This document shows positions 35,905-43,307 of a stretch of 64,000 bases of DNA, piece after piece. The notes under the pieces were generated by a model. The model ran no database searches, was not told the origin of the DNA, and saw only the letters and a program-made list of their open reading frames with translations. Made by a program: the position numbers and the translations under genes. Source of the stretch: Bradyrhizobium sp. CB1650 (GTDB lineage Bacteria; Pseudomonadota; Alphaproteobacteria; Rhizobiales; Xanthobacteraceae); assembly GCF_029761915.1 (NCBI RefSeq), contig NZ_CP121695.1:2633501-2697500 (forward strand). The letters are read 5' to 3'. Every line of letters starts with the position of its first letter. Within the stretch, counting starts at the first letter, position 1.

Positions 35905-36360
35905 ATGCTGCTTCAATTCCTGACCGGTGTGATCGTCAGCGCGATCAACATCGGAATCCACGCGCTGGTGACGATCGTCGCCGTCTGGATCGCGCGCAGC
36001 GCCGGCCTGCGGAAAACCGCAAGGCCAAGATTGCACTTGATGGGCGTGATGGTCGCGACGGCGGCGGTGCTGCAGGTCGCCCACACGCTGGAAATCCTGG
36101 TCTGGGCTTTGACGTATGGCATCGTCCAGGCCGCCGCTCCCGGGAGCAATTTGCTCTATTTTGCCTTCGTCAACTACACCACGCTCGGCTACGGTGATAT
36201 CACGCCGGTACGCGAATGGCGGCTCATCGGCCCGATGACCGCCATGAACGGCGTTCTGCTGTTCGGCTGGTCGGCCGCCATCTTGTTCGAGGTCTTGTGC
36301 AAGACGCTCGAGCACCTCGGGCTGACCGATGCGACGGGCTCCAGACCGCCATCGACCTGA
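35905..36360 (+). CDS. Small K+-channel-like membrane protein (Ion_trans_2)
   Basis: This 151-residue protein has three clear hydrophobic segments: about residues 3-28 (LQFLTGVIVSAINIGIHALV), 42-66 (LMGVMVATAAVLQVAHTLEI) and 110-133 (MNGVLLFGWSAAILFEVL). A pore loop between the last two carries VNYTTLGYGDITP, the K+ selectivity-filter motif. It therefore resembles the pore module of two-helix potassium channels with one extra helix and no visible RCK or cyclic-nucleotide domain. The ATG at 35905 was chosen because the longer frame to 35611 overlaps the FixK box and the divergent gene. It may adjust K+ or membrane potential under low oxygen, but the ion is inferred from the motif alone. Confidence 0.8.
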   Translation: MLLQFLTGVIVSAINIGIHALVTIVAVWIARSAGLRKTARPRLHLMGVMVATAAVLQVAHTLEILVWALTYGIVQAAAPGSNLLYFAFVNYTTLGYGDITPVREWRLIGPMTAMNGVLLFGWSAAILFEVLCKTLEHLGLTDATGSRPPST

Positions 36361-36390
36361 TGCGAACCTACGGCATCGGCGGGGGCGGGC

Positions 36391-36480
36391 TTATCCCAGG
36401 AAAAGGATAATGGCCGTGAGCGCGACCGGTAACGTCCCGAAAACAATCACTGCAATCCGAAATGCGTTCTCGCTCCACAT
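36391..36480 (-). CDS. Possible 29-residue small membrane protein
   Basis: A 29-codon frame on the minus strand encodes a short peptide beginning MWSENAFRIAVIVFG, then TLPVALTAIILFLG. It is one continuous hydrophobic helix with a charged N-terminus. It lies between the ion-channel gene and the FixK-like regulator, convergent with the former and downstream of the latter. No good ribosome binding site is visible, so translation is uncertain, but the composition is that of a real single-pass small protein rather than of a chance frame in GC-rich DNA. Confidence 0.35.
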   Translation of the reverse strand: MWSENAFRIAVIVFGTLPVALTAIILFLG

Positions 36481-36614
36481 GGCTTGACGATAGCAGCGGG
36501 CGGAGCGGGTGTGATGTGCAGTTTGTGCCACTCGCCGGGACGGTGGCCCTGGAGGCTCCGCCGGACGCGCTCATCCTGGACGACGCTTGCCGCGAACTCG
36601 CCGGTTTTGTCCGT

Positions 36615-37298
36615 TCAGGGCTGCAGGTCGAGGCTCGCGAGCTGATGCCGGTCCAGCAGCACGATCTGACGCTGGGTATTGCCGACAAAGCCGAGGACGC
36701 CGTATTCGTGCAGCCGCGATAGCGCACGGGACACCGTTTCCAACGTCAGCCCGAGATAATCGGCAATATCGCGCCGCGACATTGGCAACGCCATGACGCC
36801 AGACGCCGTCAACCGCTTGTCCATCTCGAGCAGGAAGGCGGCGACCCGTTCCAGCGAGGTCTTGCGGCCGAGCAGCAGCATGTGGTCCTCGGCATGCTGG
36901 AGATTGCTGGTGGTCATGCTGAGCAGGTTTCTGGCAACCAGGGCATCGCTCTCGGCGACCATTTCGAGGCTTTGCCGTCGGACCAGGCGCACCGTGGTGT
37001 CGACGATCGCTTCCGTCGTGAACCGGTGCTCGCTGCCGTTCTCGAGCCCGAAGATGTCACCCGCGAGATGAAAAGCACCGATCTGCCGGCGGCCGTCCGA
37101 TAGCAGCTTGTAGCTGCGCACTGCACCGGATCTGACCTGGTAGACGTATTCGGCCGGCTCCTTCTCGCCGTAGATCTCGGTGCCTTTTTTGTAGGAAAAT
37201 TCGCTTAAACTGACGAGCGTACCGGGATCGCTGGTCATTCCGAGATCACGGAGGGAATTGGGACGCGGGGCGGGGTCCATCGTGATGCGAACGAACAT
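36615..37298 (-). CDS. FixK/FNR-like transcriptional regulator without cysteines
   Basis: This 227-residue Crp/Fnr-family protein has an N-terminal cyclic-nucleotide-binding-like beta roll (YQVRSGAVRSYKLLSDGRRQIGAFHLAGDIFGLE), a long dimer helix (SMTTSNLQHAEDHMLLLGRKT) and a C-terminal helix-turn-helix (SRRDIADYLGLTLETVSRALSRL). The recognition helix has E-x-x-S-R, as in FNR and FixK, which read TTGAT half sites. No Cys is present anywhere, so it cannot bind an FNR-type Fe-S cluster and must be controlled through its own synthesis or another signal, as FixK proteins are by FixLJ. The ATG at 37298 has GAGGAG about 8 bases upstream; a TTG 5 codons earlier lacks such support. It is the best local candidate to act at the seven boxes. 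Confidence 0.92.
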   Translation of the reverse strand: MFVRITMDPAPRPNSLRDLGMTSDPGTLVSLSEFSYKKGTEIYGEKEPAEYVYQVRSGAVRSYKLLSDGRRQIGAFHLAGDIFGLENGSEHRFTTEAIVDTTVRLVRRQSLEMVAESDALVARNLLSMTTSNLQHAEDHMLLLGRKTSLERVAAFLLEMDKRLTASGVMALPMSRRDIADYLGLTLETVSRALSRLHEYGVLGFVGNTQRQIVLLDRHQLASLDLQP

Positions 37299-37611
37299 AG
37301 GCCAACTCCTCAACTCATCGCTGAATTGGTTCGTCAGACAAAATATTACAGCAAGGAATGCGCCGCGCTATCCCACTCCCGCCGAAGTTGATTTACGACT
37401 AAGGCGGTATTCTAAACCATTGTCCCAAGGGCCAATGTACCAAGGGGCGGCGTGGGCATCGGTCGGGCGTTTGTTGCGCGCAGTGAGAAGTTGTCGTCGC
37501 GTTCGAGGTGCATTTGTTGCGAAGCAGAAATTTCGATTATCGATTTTTTTTATGACACTTTGCAGAGAGAGGATTTCGATGATTATCGGCGCATTCGGGG
37601 AGAGGTGAGGG
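37299..37611. other. Intergenic region between divergent regulators; no gene seen
   Basis: This 313-bp stretch separates the divergent FixK-like and FixJ-like genes and is more A/T-rich than its surroundings, for example TTTCGATTATCGATTTTTTT near 37527. It must hold both promoters. No TTGAY-N4-RTCAA box is present. An open frame of 116 codons runs through it but starts inside the regulator gene and gives no recognisable protein. Confidence 0.45.
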
Positions 37612-38235
37612 GTGCCTGGCCTCGTTCACGTGGTCGACGATGACAACTCCTTTCGGACGGCGATAGAGCGTCGGCTGAGGCTGGCCGGTTATGACGTCGC
37701 AACCTACGCGTCAGCACAGGAGCTGCTGGATGCCGCGCTGGACGACGACCGGCCGGGATGCATCCTGCTCGACGTGCGGATGCCGGGAATGAGCGGCCCC
37801 GACTTGCAGACCCGCCTGATCGAACAAGGCTCGACGCTGCCGATCATCTTCCTGACAGGACATGCCGACACACCGACCACCGTGCGAGCCATCAAGGCCG
37901 GCGCGGAGGATTTTCTGACAAAGCCGATATCGTCGACGCAGTTGATCGACGTGATCGAGCGCGCGCTGGCACGCCACCACGCGGCGCGCGCGCAGCGCGG
38001 CAGGCTCGACGCGTTTCGCGCTCATCTCGCCACGCTCACACAGCGCGAGCGGCAGGTGTTCGATCTCATCGTGCGCGGCAGGATCAACAAGCAGATCGCG
38101 CACGAACTCGGAACGACCGAGCGCACGGTGAAAGCGCACCGCCATCAGGTGATGGAGAAGATGCAGGTTCATTCGCTCGCCGAGCTCGTGTCGATCGCGG
38201 AACGACTGGGAATGCTCGATCCGAACGGTCATTAG
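37612..38235 (+). CDS. FixJ-like response regulator (receiver plus LuxR-type HTH)
   Basis: This 207-residue two-component regulator has a receiver domain (residues about 3-120) with the acidic cluster VVDDDN, the phosphorylation site Asp54 in ILLDVRMPG, the Thr in FLTGH and the Lys in FLTKPIS. A LuxR/FixJ-type helix-turn-helix follows (TLTQRERQVFDLIVRGRINK, then GTTERTVKAHRHQVMEKM). The GTG at 37612 has GAGAGGTGAGG just upstream. In rhizobia FixJ activates fixK genes when oxygen is low; here the FixK-like gene is divergent and adjacent. No kinase gene touches it; the nearest is at 45054. FixL-FixJ pairing is therefore open, and FixJ-family paralogues are frequent. Confidence 0.92.
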   Translation: MPGLVHVVDDDNSFRTAIERRLRLAGYDVATYASAQELLDAALDDDRPGCILLDVRMPGMSGPDLQTRLIEQGSTLPIIFLTGHADTPTTVRAIKAGAEDFLTKPISSTQLIDVIERALARHHAARAQRGRLDAFRAHLATLTQRERQVFDLIVRGRINKQIAHELGTTERTVKAHRHQVMEKMQVHSLAELVSIAERLGMLDPNGH

Positions 38236-38429
38236 CTGCTTCATCGTCGCGACATGAGTTTCGGCGATGAGACTTCCCCAAGGGACAATATCACAGTTTA
38301 TTGACAGTGCGCGACGCGGCGTGCGCAATGGTGCGACGGCGTTCGGCCGGTAACGCAGAGCACGCGCGTCGCGCATCCCGCCGGCGCCGGCGTCTGACTA
38401 TTTGCTCAGTTCCGCGGAGGGCCGCACCA

Positions 38430-38798
38430 TTGCCGACGCGCGGTTCCGTTTTTGTCGTCGATGACGACCTGTCCATGCGGATCAGCATGAAGCGGTTGTT
38501 GCGCGAGCACGGCTTCGTGGCCAAGCTGTTCGATTCCGCCGCCGCCTTGCTCGATTACGGCAATTTCGACGAGGCAATCTGCTTCGTCCTCGACATCAAT
38601 CTTGACGGCAAGTCCGGCATCGATCTGCGGCAAGAGTTGATGGACGTAGGTGCCACCGCCCCGGTCATCTACATCACGGGAAACGACAGCTCGGCGAACC
38701 GCGCCGCCGCGATCGCATCAGGGTGCATCGCCTATTTGACCAAGCCGTTCACGGCGCAATCCCTGATCGAGTCGGTCGCGCGGGCATCTGTCGCGTAG
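38430..38798 (+). CDS. Stand-alone response-regulator receiver protein
   Basis: From the TTG at 38430 this is a 122-residue single receiver domain: acidic pocket FVVDDDLSM, phosphorylation site Asp55 in FVLDINLDGKSG, Thr in YITGNDSS and Lys in YLTKPFTA. No output domain follows. GGAGGG (38416-38421) lies 8 bases before the TTG, which supports this start over the longer frame from 38301, whose first 43 residues are Arg-rich and unlike any receiver. Single receivers can act as phosphate sinks or pass phosphate to other proteins. Its place after the FixJ-like gene suggests a part in the same signalling circuit. Confidence 0.82.
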   Translation: MPTRGSVFVVDDDLSMRISMKRLLREHGFVAKLFDSAAALLDYGNFDEAICFVLDINLDGKSGIDLRQELMDVGATAPVIYITGNDSSANRAAAIASGCIAYLTKPFTAQSLIESVARASVA

Positions 38799-38873
38799 AT
38801 CCGCCGCAAGCCGGCTCATTCGTCGACATATTGCTCCAGCGTCCTGATTTGATTTGCGGCAGGGCGGATTTGC

Positions 38874-38887
38874 TTGATCCAGATCAA
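38874..38887 (+). promoter_or_regulatory. FixK/FNR-type box (TTGATCCAGATCAA)
   Basis: This perfect TTGAT-N4-ATCAA match lies upstream of the SulP gene. A -10-like TATGAG (38913-38918) at the right distance predicts a transcription start near 38924, leaving a leader of about 100 bases before the ATG at 39023. Confidence 0.85.
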
Positions 38888-39022
38888 GCCTCGCCAACGA
38901 CAAGGTGCGGCCTATGAGAACATGCTGAACCTGCGACAACCCCGTATCGCCAACATGAGCATTCCCGTCGCTGCCTTGTTCGTCGTGTTGCCGCGCTGCG
39001 AGGTCCCACGTCGGGAATCGCG

Positions 39023-40717
39023 ATGAGCGCGTCGTCCGAGCCTTGGTGGATCCGGTTCTTTCCGCCGGCCGGCTGGCTCTCCGCCTATCAGCGCAATTGG
39101 CTGCCGGCCGACGCGGTTGCCGGCGTCACCCTGGCCGCTTACGCCATTCCAGTCTCGCTCGCTTATGCGGCCCTGGCCGGGCTGCCGCCGCAGGTCGGCG
39201 TCTACGGCTACCTGCTCGGCGGCATCGGCTACGCTTTGTTCGGCGCGTCGCGGCAGCTCGCAATCGGCCCGACTTCGGCGATCTCCCTGATGATTGCCAG
39301 CACCGTCGGTGCGCTCGCCGACGGTGATGCGGTGCGCTATGGGCAGATCGCAAGCCTTGCGGCTTTCTCGGTGGCGGCGCTGTGCCTGATCGCCTGGCTG
39401 TTCAGGCTCAGCGTTCTCGTCCGCCTTGTCAGCGACAGCATCCTGGTCGGCTTCAAGGCCGGTGCCGGGCTCACGATCATCATGAGCCAGTTGCCGAGCC
39501 TGCTGGGTGTCGCCGGCGGCGGCCACAATTTCTTCGATCGCGTCATCAAGCTGACAGGGCAACTCGGCCACGTCGACCCGCTCGTGCTCGCGATCGGAGC
39601 CGTTGTGCTGCTATTGCTCCTGCTCGGCGAGCGGTTTCTGCCGGGAAAGCCGGTCGGTATCACCATCGTGGCCTTGTCGATCGTGGCGTCAACGCTCCTC
39701 GGTTTTTCGTCCCTCGGTGTGGCCGTCACCGGGAAGATTCCGGAAGGTTTGCCGGCCCTGGGGCTGCCGACATTCGGGCTCTTGGAATTCGACGATCTGT
39801 TTCCGCTCGCCGCCGGATGCGTGCTGCTGGCCTATATCGAAGGCGTCTCGGCGGCCCGCAGCTTTGCCGCGAAGCACGGTTATCCGCTCGACGTCCGGCA
39901 GGAATTTTTGGGGCTGGGAGCCGCAAACCTCGCGGCCGCCTTCGGCCATGGCTATCCCGTCGCCGGCGGCCTGTCGCAATCGGCCGTCAATGACAGCGCC
40001 GGCGCGCGGACGCCGCTGGCCCTGGTGATCTGTTCGGTGACGCTCGGGCTATGCCTGTTGTTCTTCACGGGGCTTCTGACCAACCTGCCCAAGGCGGTGC
40101 TCGCGGCCATCGTCTTTGCCGCCGTCTACAGGCTGGTGGACGTCCGCGCACTGCTACGGATGTGGCAGGTCAGCCGGATCGACTTCTACGCCGCCGCTAT
40201 TGCGCTGGTCTCTGTGCTGTTGCTCGGGATCCTCCAGGGCGTCCTGCTGGCATCGATTGCGTCGATCTTCCTGCTGCTGGCGCGGGCCTCGCAGCCGAAC
40301 GTCGCCTTTCTCGGCCGGTTGCCGGGCAGCGGCCGGTACTCCGACAGCGCCAGGCACGATGGCGTCGAACCACTGGCGGGCGTCATCGCGTTCCGGCCGG
40401 AGGCCTCGCTGCTCTACATCAATGCCGAGACGATCCTGGAGACGGTCCTCGTCGCAATCCGGAACTCGCCGGACATCCGGCTGGTGGCCTGCGACCTTTC
40501 GGCGTCGCCCTATATCGACCTGGCGGGGGCGCGCATGTTGCATGACCTCTATGACGAGCTTGCCTCGCGTCAGGTCGCGTTCTGTATCGTCGGCGCGCAT
40601 GCGCAATTGCGCGACCTGTTGCGGGCCGAAGGGCTTGCGGAGAGGACCGACAGCGGCCAGTGGCTGCGGTCGCTCGACAGTGTTCTCGGCGACGACCCAG
40701 CCAGCATCGCCAACTAG
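39023..40717 (+). CDS. SulP family anion transporter with STAS domain
   Basis: This 564-residue transporter belongs to the SulP/SLC26 family, which moves sulfate, bicarbonate and other anions. The N-terminal part holds the family motif around LPADAVAGVTLAAYAIPVSLAYAALAGLPPQ and about 12 membrane segments up to residue 420 or so. A cytoplasmic STAS domain follows (about 450-560), with VACDLSASPYIDLAGARML as its core. The ATG is preceded by GGGAATCG, a moderate binding site. The FixK box upstream implies induction at low oxygen. Without a fused carbonic anhydrase or clear sulfate genes nearby the anion is not predictable. Confidence 0.92.
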   Translation: MSASSEPWWIRFFPPAGWLSAYQRNWLPADAVAGVTLAAYAIPVSLAYAALAGLPPQVGVYGYLLGGIGYALFGASRQLAIGPTSAISLMIASTVGALADGDAVRYGQIASLAAFSVAALCLIAWLFRLSVLVRLVSDSILVGFKAGAGLTIIMSQLPSLLGVAGGGHNFFDRVIKLTGQLGHVDPLVLAIGAVVLLLLLLGERFLPGKPVGITIVALSIVASTLLGFSSLGVAVTGKIPEGLPALGLPTFGLLEFDDLFPLAAGCVLLAYIEGVSAARSFAAKHGYPLDVRQEFLGLGAANLAAAFGHGYPVAGGLSQSAVNDSAGARTPLALVICSVTLGLCLLFFTGLLTNLPKAVLAAIVFAAVYRLVDVRALLRMWQVSRIDFYAAAIALVSVLLLGILQGVLLASIASIFLLLARASQPNVAFLGRLPGSGRYSDSARHDGVEPLAGVIAFRPEASLLYINAETILETVLVAIRNSPDIRLVACDLSASPYIDLAGARMLHDLYDELASRQVAFCIVGAHAQLRDLLRAEGLAERTDSGQWLRSLDSVLGDDPASIAN

Positions 40718-40787
40718 GAGTCTGACGAAAGCACGTTGCGATGGGAAGGGTAGCCGTGCTCGACGGCCCTATCAGAATGTGCGACCA

Positions 40788-40801
40788 TTGACTTGGATCA
40801 A
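40788..40801 (+). promoter_or_regulatory. FixK/FNR-type box (TTGACTTGGATCAA)
   Basis: This perfect TTGAY-N4-RTCAA match lies 70 bp after the SulP stop. It predicts a transcription start near 40836 for the small secreted protein whose ATG is at 40927, giving a leader of roughly 90 bases. Confidence 0.82.
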
Positions 40802-40926
40802 TGGAGTTTCCCCGCCGTCGAACCAAGCATCTTTGCAGGGCATCGAGAGAGCCACAGGTCCAAGGACGCCTCTTCGCGATGTCCCTGGCCCAACAAGCTG
40901 CCCGTAACCAGAAGGGAAGGAACGTC

Positions 40927-41358
40927 ATGAGAAAACTTGCCATCGGCGCCGCACTGGTTGCCTTCGCGGCCGTCGCCGGCCTCAGCACGCCGTCACGTGC
41001 CGATACCGGCCAGGTTGCGGTCGTCTTCACCAAAGGCGGCTTCGTCGTCGGTGTCGGTGGTGGGGAGGGCGTGCTGCTGTATAGGGGCAAGAAGTACCCC
41101 TTCACGGTCTCGGGCATGAGCGTCGGCTTCACGATCGGGGCCTCGACCACCAAATATGTCGGCCGGGCCCTCAACCTCAGGGGACCGCAATCGCTCGAAG
41201 GCTCCTACGCGGTGGGCGGGGCAGGCGGCGCCGTCGCCGCGGGCGCGGGTGCCGTTCAGCTCCAGAACAGCAATGGCGTGATCCTGCAGCTCAGTGGTCC
41301 CAAGGTGGGCGCGGAAGTGTCGGCTGCGGTCGGCGGCGTCACGATCCGGCTGAAGTAG
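40927..41358 (+). CDS. Small exported protein, EipA (DUF1134)- or YSC84-like, paralogue 1
   Basis: This 143-residue protein has a signal peptide (MRKLAIGAALVAFAAVAGL, then TPSRADT). The mature part is Gly- and Val-rich: TKGGFVVGVGGGEGVLLYRG, GMSVGFTIGAST, LEGSYAVGGAGGA and NGVILQLSGPKVGAEVSAAV. This order of segments resembles the EipA/DUF1134 envelope proteins and, more loosely, YSC84-type lipid-binding domains, but I cannot assign it firmly. AAGGGAAGGA before the ATG supports the start; the longer frame from 40801 begins at the FixK box. A paralogue at 49660 shares the GVL.YRGK.YPF and GMS.G.T.GA patterns. A structural role in the envelope under low oxygen is inference. Confidence 0.75.
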   Translation: MRKLAIGAALVAFAAVAGLSTPSRADTGQVAVVFTKGGFVVGVGGGEGVLLYRGKKYPFTVSGMSVGFTIGASTTKYVGRALNLRGPQSLEGSYAVGGAGGAVAAGAGAVQLQNSNGVILQLSGPKVGAEVSAAVGGVTIRLK

Positions 41359-41412
41359 GGCAGGGGATAAGTCGAGGTAAATCGGGGCGCGCCACCGCGG
41401 CCCGAGCGCCTC

Positions 41413-42213
41413 TCAATATCTCTCGGCGACGAAATTCATCTCGTTCAGACTGGCCTGGTCGTCGTAGCGCCCCTTGTCGGAGCGCTTCGGCAGCTTGATC
41501 TTGTCCTTCTTGACGCGCTTGTAGGGGATCGCGCCGAGGAGATGCGCGATGCAGTTCAGCCGCGCCCGGCGCTTGTCGTCAGAGCGGATGATGTACCAGG
41601 GCGCCTCTTTCGTGCTGGTCTTCTGCAGCATCAGATCGCGCGCCCGCGAATAGTCGTACCAGCGCCGGTAGGATTCGAGGTCCATCGGGCTCAATTTCCA
41701 TTGCCGCACGGGATCGTCAATGCGGGCGTGGAAGCGGCGTTCCTGCTCGTCCATTCCGACTTCGAGCCAGATCTTGATCAGGATGATGCCGCCCTCGATG
41801 ACGTATTTTTCCATCTGGGGGCACAGGTCCAGGAACCGCTCGTGCTCAGCCGGCGTGCAAAAGCCCATCACGTATTCGACACCGGCACGGTTGTACCAGC
41901 TCCGGTCGAAGATCACGATCTCGCCGCCGGCAGGAAATCTCTCCATGTAGCGCTGGAAGAAGAGCTGGGTCTTTTCGCGGTCCGACGGCGCCGGCAGCGC
42001 GACGACGCGAAATACGCGCGGGCTGACCTTTTCCGTGATCGCCTTGATCGTGCCGCCCTTGCCGGCCGCGTCCCGGCCTTCGAACAGGATGATGACCCGG
42101 AGCTTGTTTTCCCTCACATAGTCCTGGAGGTGACACAGCTCGACCTGGAGCTTCTCCAGCTCCTTCTCATAGTCTTTCCGCTTCATTCGCTCCGCGGCTT
42201 CGTCCTTGGCCAT
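41413..42213 (-). CDS. ppk2: Polyphosphate kinase 2
   Basis: This 266-residue enzyme uses polyphosphate to phosphorylate nucleoside mono- or diphosphates. Walker A is seen as FEGRDAAGKGGT (about residues 44-55), Walker B as VIFDRSWYNRAG, and the lid region as DDPVRQWKLSPMDLESYRRW. FCTPAEHERFLDLCPQME and APWYIIRSDDKRRARLN are further PPK2 hallmarks. It is of one-domain (class I-like) length. The gene is convergent with the small exported protein and starts 38 bp after the preceding hypothetical gene on the same strand, so both may be transcribed from the FixK box at 42779. Polyphosphate as an energy store would fit low-oxygen life. Confidence 0.95.
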   Translation of the reverse strand: MAKDEAAERMKRKDYEKELEKLQVELCHLQDYVRENKLRVIILFEGRDAAGKGGTIKAITEKVSPRVFRVVALPAPSDREKTQLFFQRYMERFPAGGEIVIFDRSWYNRAGVEYVMGFCTPAEHERFLDLCPQMEKYVIEGGIILIKIWLEVGMDEQERRFHARIDDPVRQWKLSPMDLESYRRWYDYSRARDLMLQKTSTKEAPWYIIRSDDKRRARLNCIAHLLGAIPYKRVKKDKIKLPKRSDKGRYDDQASLNEMNFVAERY

Positions 42214-42251
42214 GCCTGTCCTTTCGCTGCTTCAACGGCCTCTGGCGGCTG

Positions 42252-42707
42252 TCAATCATCGCCCCAGGAAATGGTCACGCCGACATCGCCCGGCACGCCG
42301 CCCGGAAAATCGATGATCTGATAGGCGATGCGATAGCCGCGCGGCTTCAGATAGTCGGTCCAGAGCTGGAAGATTTCCTTGGGGATGCCGGTCAGCGTGT
42401 TCTCCCAGCCCTTTTCCTGCTGGTTGATGGCGCGCCCCTTGTCCGTGCACAGCGTGTTGGGGAAGCGATAGACCTGAACCTGGGTAAGGCCGTTGCGCAC
42501 CGCACGCTGGATGATGGTCGAAGCGAGCTGGATTTTCTCCTCTTCGGTCTTGCCCGACGGCTTGCCGAGGCGCTCGATCAGCGCGCGCTTTTCGGCGTCG
42601 GCGGCGGCCGCGAGGCGGGCATATTCCTCGGCCTTCTCGGCCTCCTTGAGGGCGGCTTCCTTCCGGATCTGGGCGGCGTTGGGAATGAGTTCATCGAGGC
42701 CGGGCAT
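42252..42707 (-). CDS. Conserved-looking hypothetical cytoplasmic protein
   Basis: This 151-residue protein of unknown function starts at the ATG at 42707 (MPGLDELIPNAAQIRKEAAL). Residues about 10-60 are Ala-, Glu- and Lys-rich and likely form a coiled coil. The C-terminal half has a mixed fold with VQVYRFPNTLCTDKGRAINQ, WTDYLKPRGYRIAYQIIDFP and DVGVTISWGDD. No signal peptide or membrane segment is present. The longer frame to 42752 adds a leader with no support. It sits upstream of ppk2 on the same strand and 72 bp downstream of a FixK box. Confidence 0.75.
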   Translation of the reverse strand: MPGLDELIPNAAQIRKEAALKEAEKAEEYARLAAAADAEKRALIERLGKPSGKTEEEKIQLASTIIQRAVRNGLTQVQVYRFPNTLCTDKGRAINQQEKGWENTLTGIPKEIFQLWTDYLKPRGYRIAYQIIDFPGGVPGDVGVTISWGDD

Positions 42708-42778
42708 GGCTGCGGCTCCTGCATGTCGGTTTGCAGTTCGGTGTTCGCGCAAAGCTACGCCGGGCGGGGGGCATTCCC

Positions 42779-42792
42779 TTGACTCAAATCAA
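42779..42792. promoter_or_regulatory. FixK/FNR-type box (TTGACTCAAATCAA)
   Basis: This perfect TTGAY-N4-RTCAA match lies between divergent genes. On the minus strand it would start transcription near 42744 for the hypothetical-ppk2 pair, with a possible -10 TAGCTT. On the plus strand it would start near 42827 for the membrane protein-HlyD pair. Confidence 0.82.
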
Positions 42793-42866
42793 GCAAACCC
42801 GCAGCCTGTCTGTCCAAAGTGCCGCACATGTCTGCACGAGGCCGGATTCCTGGTTGGGAGAGCCAG

Positions 42867-43307
42867 TTGAGCGATCAGCTTCACCCAATGGCGCCGCACG
42901 ATCTGCCCTTCTATCTCGCGCCGGGAAGCGGGACCGATACGCTGATGGTGGTGATGGGGGTGTTCCTGATCGGCACCGTGCTCTGGGTCGGAACGCTCTA
43001 TTGGAAGCTGCACAGTCTTCCCGAGCGAATGGCGCACAAGTCGCAGAAGCTGCAATTCGAGTTCGTCGCCGTGCTCGGCCTGATCTCGCTGTTCACGCAC
43101 ATGCACATCTTCTGGATCGCGGGCCTGTTGCTCGCGCTGATCGACATCCCCGACTTCGGCACGCCGCTGCGCAGCATCGCCGATTCGGTCGAGAAGATTG
43201 CCGACGCGACGCCTGGAGAGGAGGGCCAGCCGGCGCAACCCGGTTCAGCTTCCGCTGCTACGGACAAGCCGGACACGACAAGGCCCAAGGAGCACAGTCA
43301 TGCTTGA
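42867..43307 (+). CDS. Small inner-membrane protein partnered with an HlyD-type protein
   Basis: From the TTG at 42867, which has GGGAGAG upstream, this is a 146-residue protein with two membrane segments (about residues 26-48, TLMVVMGVFLIGTVLWVGTL, and 68-92, FVAVLGLISLFTHMHIFWIAG) and a polar, Pro-rich C-terminal tail. The ATG at 42888 is an alternative; the frame from 42819 would start upstream of the predicted transcript. The HlyD-type gene overlaps its end by 8 bp. The layout recalls E. coli yibI-yibH, a small DUF3302 membrane protein before an HlyD protein. That likeness is in architecture and in a few residues (SLFTH), not a firm family match. Confidence 0.7.
   Translation: MSDQLHPMAPHDLPFYLAPGSGTDTLMVVMGVFLIGTVLWVGTLYWKLHSLPERMAHKSQKLQFEFVAVLGLISLFTHMHIFWIAGLLLALIDIPDFGTPLRSIADSVEKIADATPGEEGQPAQPGSASAATDKPDTTRPKEHSHA

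Noticed and set aside
35734..36315. N-terminal extension of CoA-transferase subunit A
   Set aside because: It runs through the FixK box and antisense through the ion-channel gene; the family start is MKAVSVEEAV at 35733.
37258..37608. 116-codon frame between the FixK-like and FixJ-like genes
   Set aside because: It begins inside the regulator gene, spans both expected promoters and gives no recognisable protein.
38922..39026. 34-codon frame before the SulP gene as an independent small protein
   Set aside because: It would start within two bases of the predicted transcript end and has no ribosome binding site; its sequence is not distinctive.
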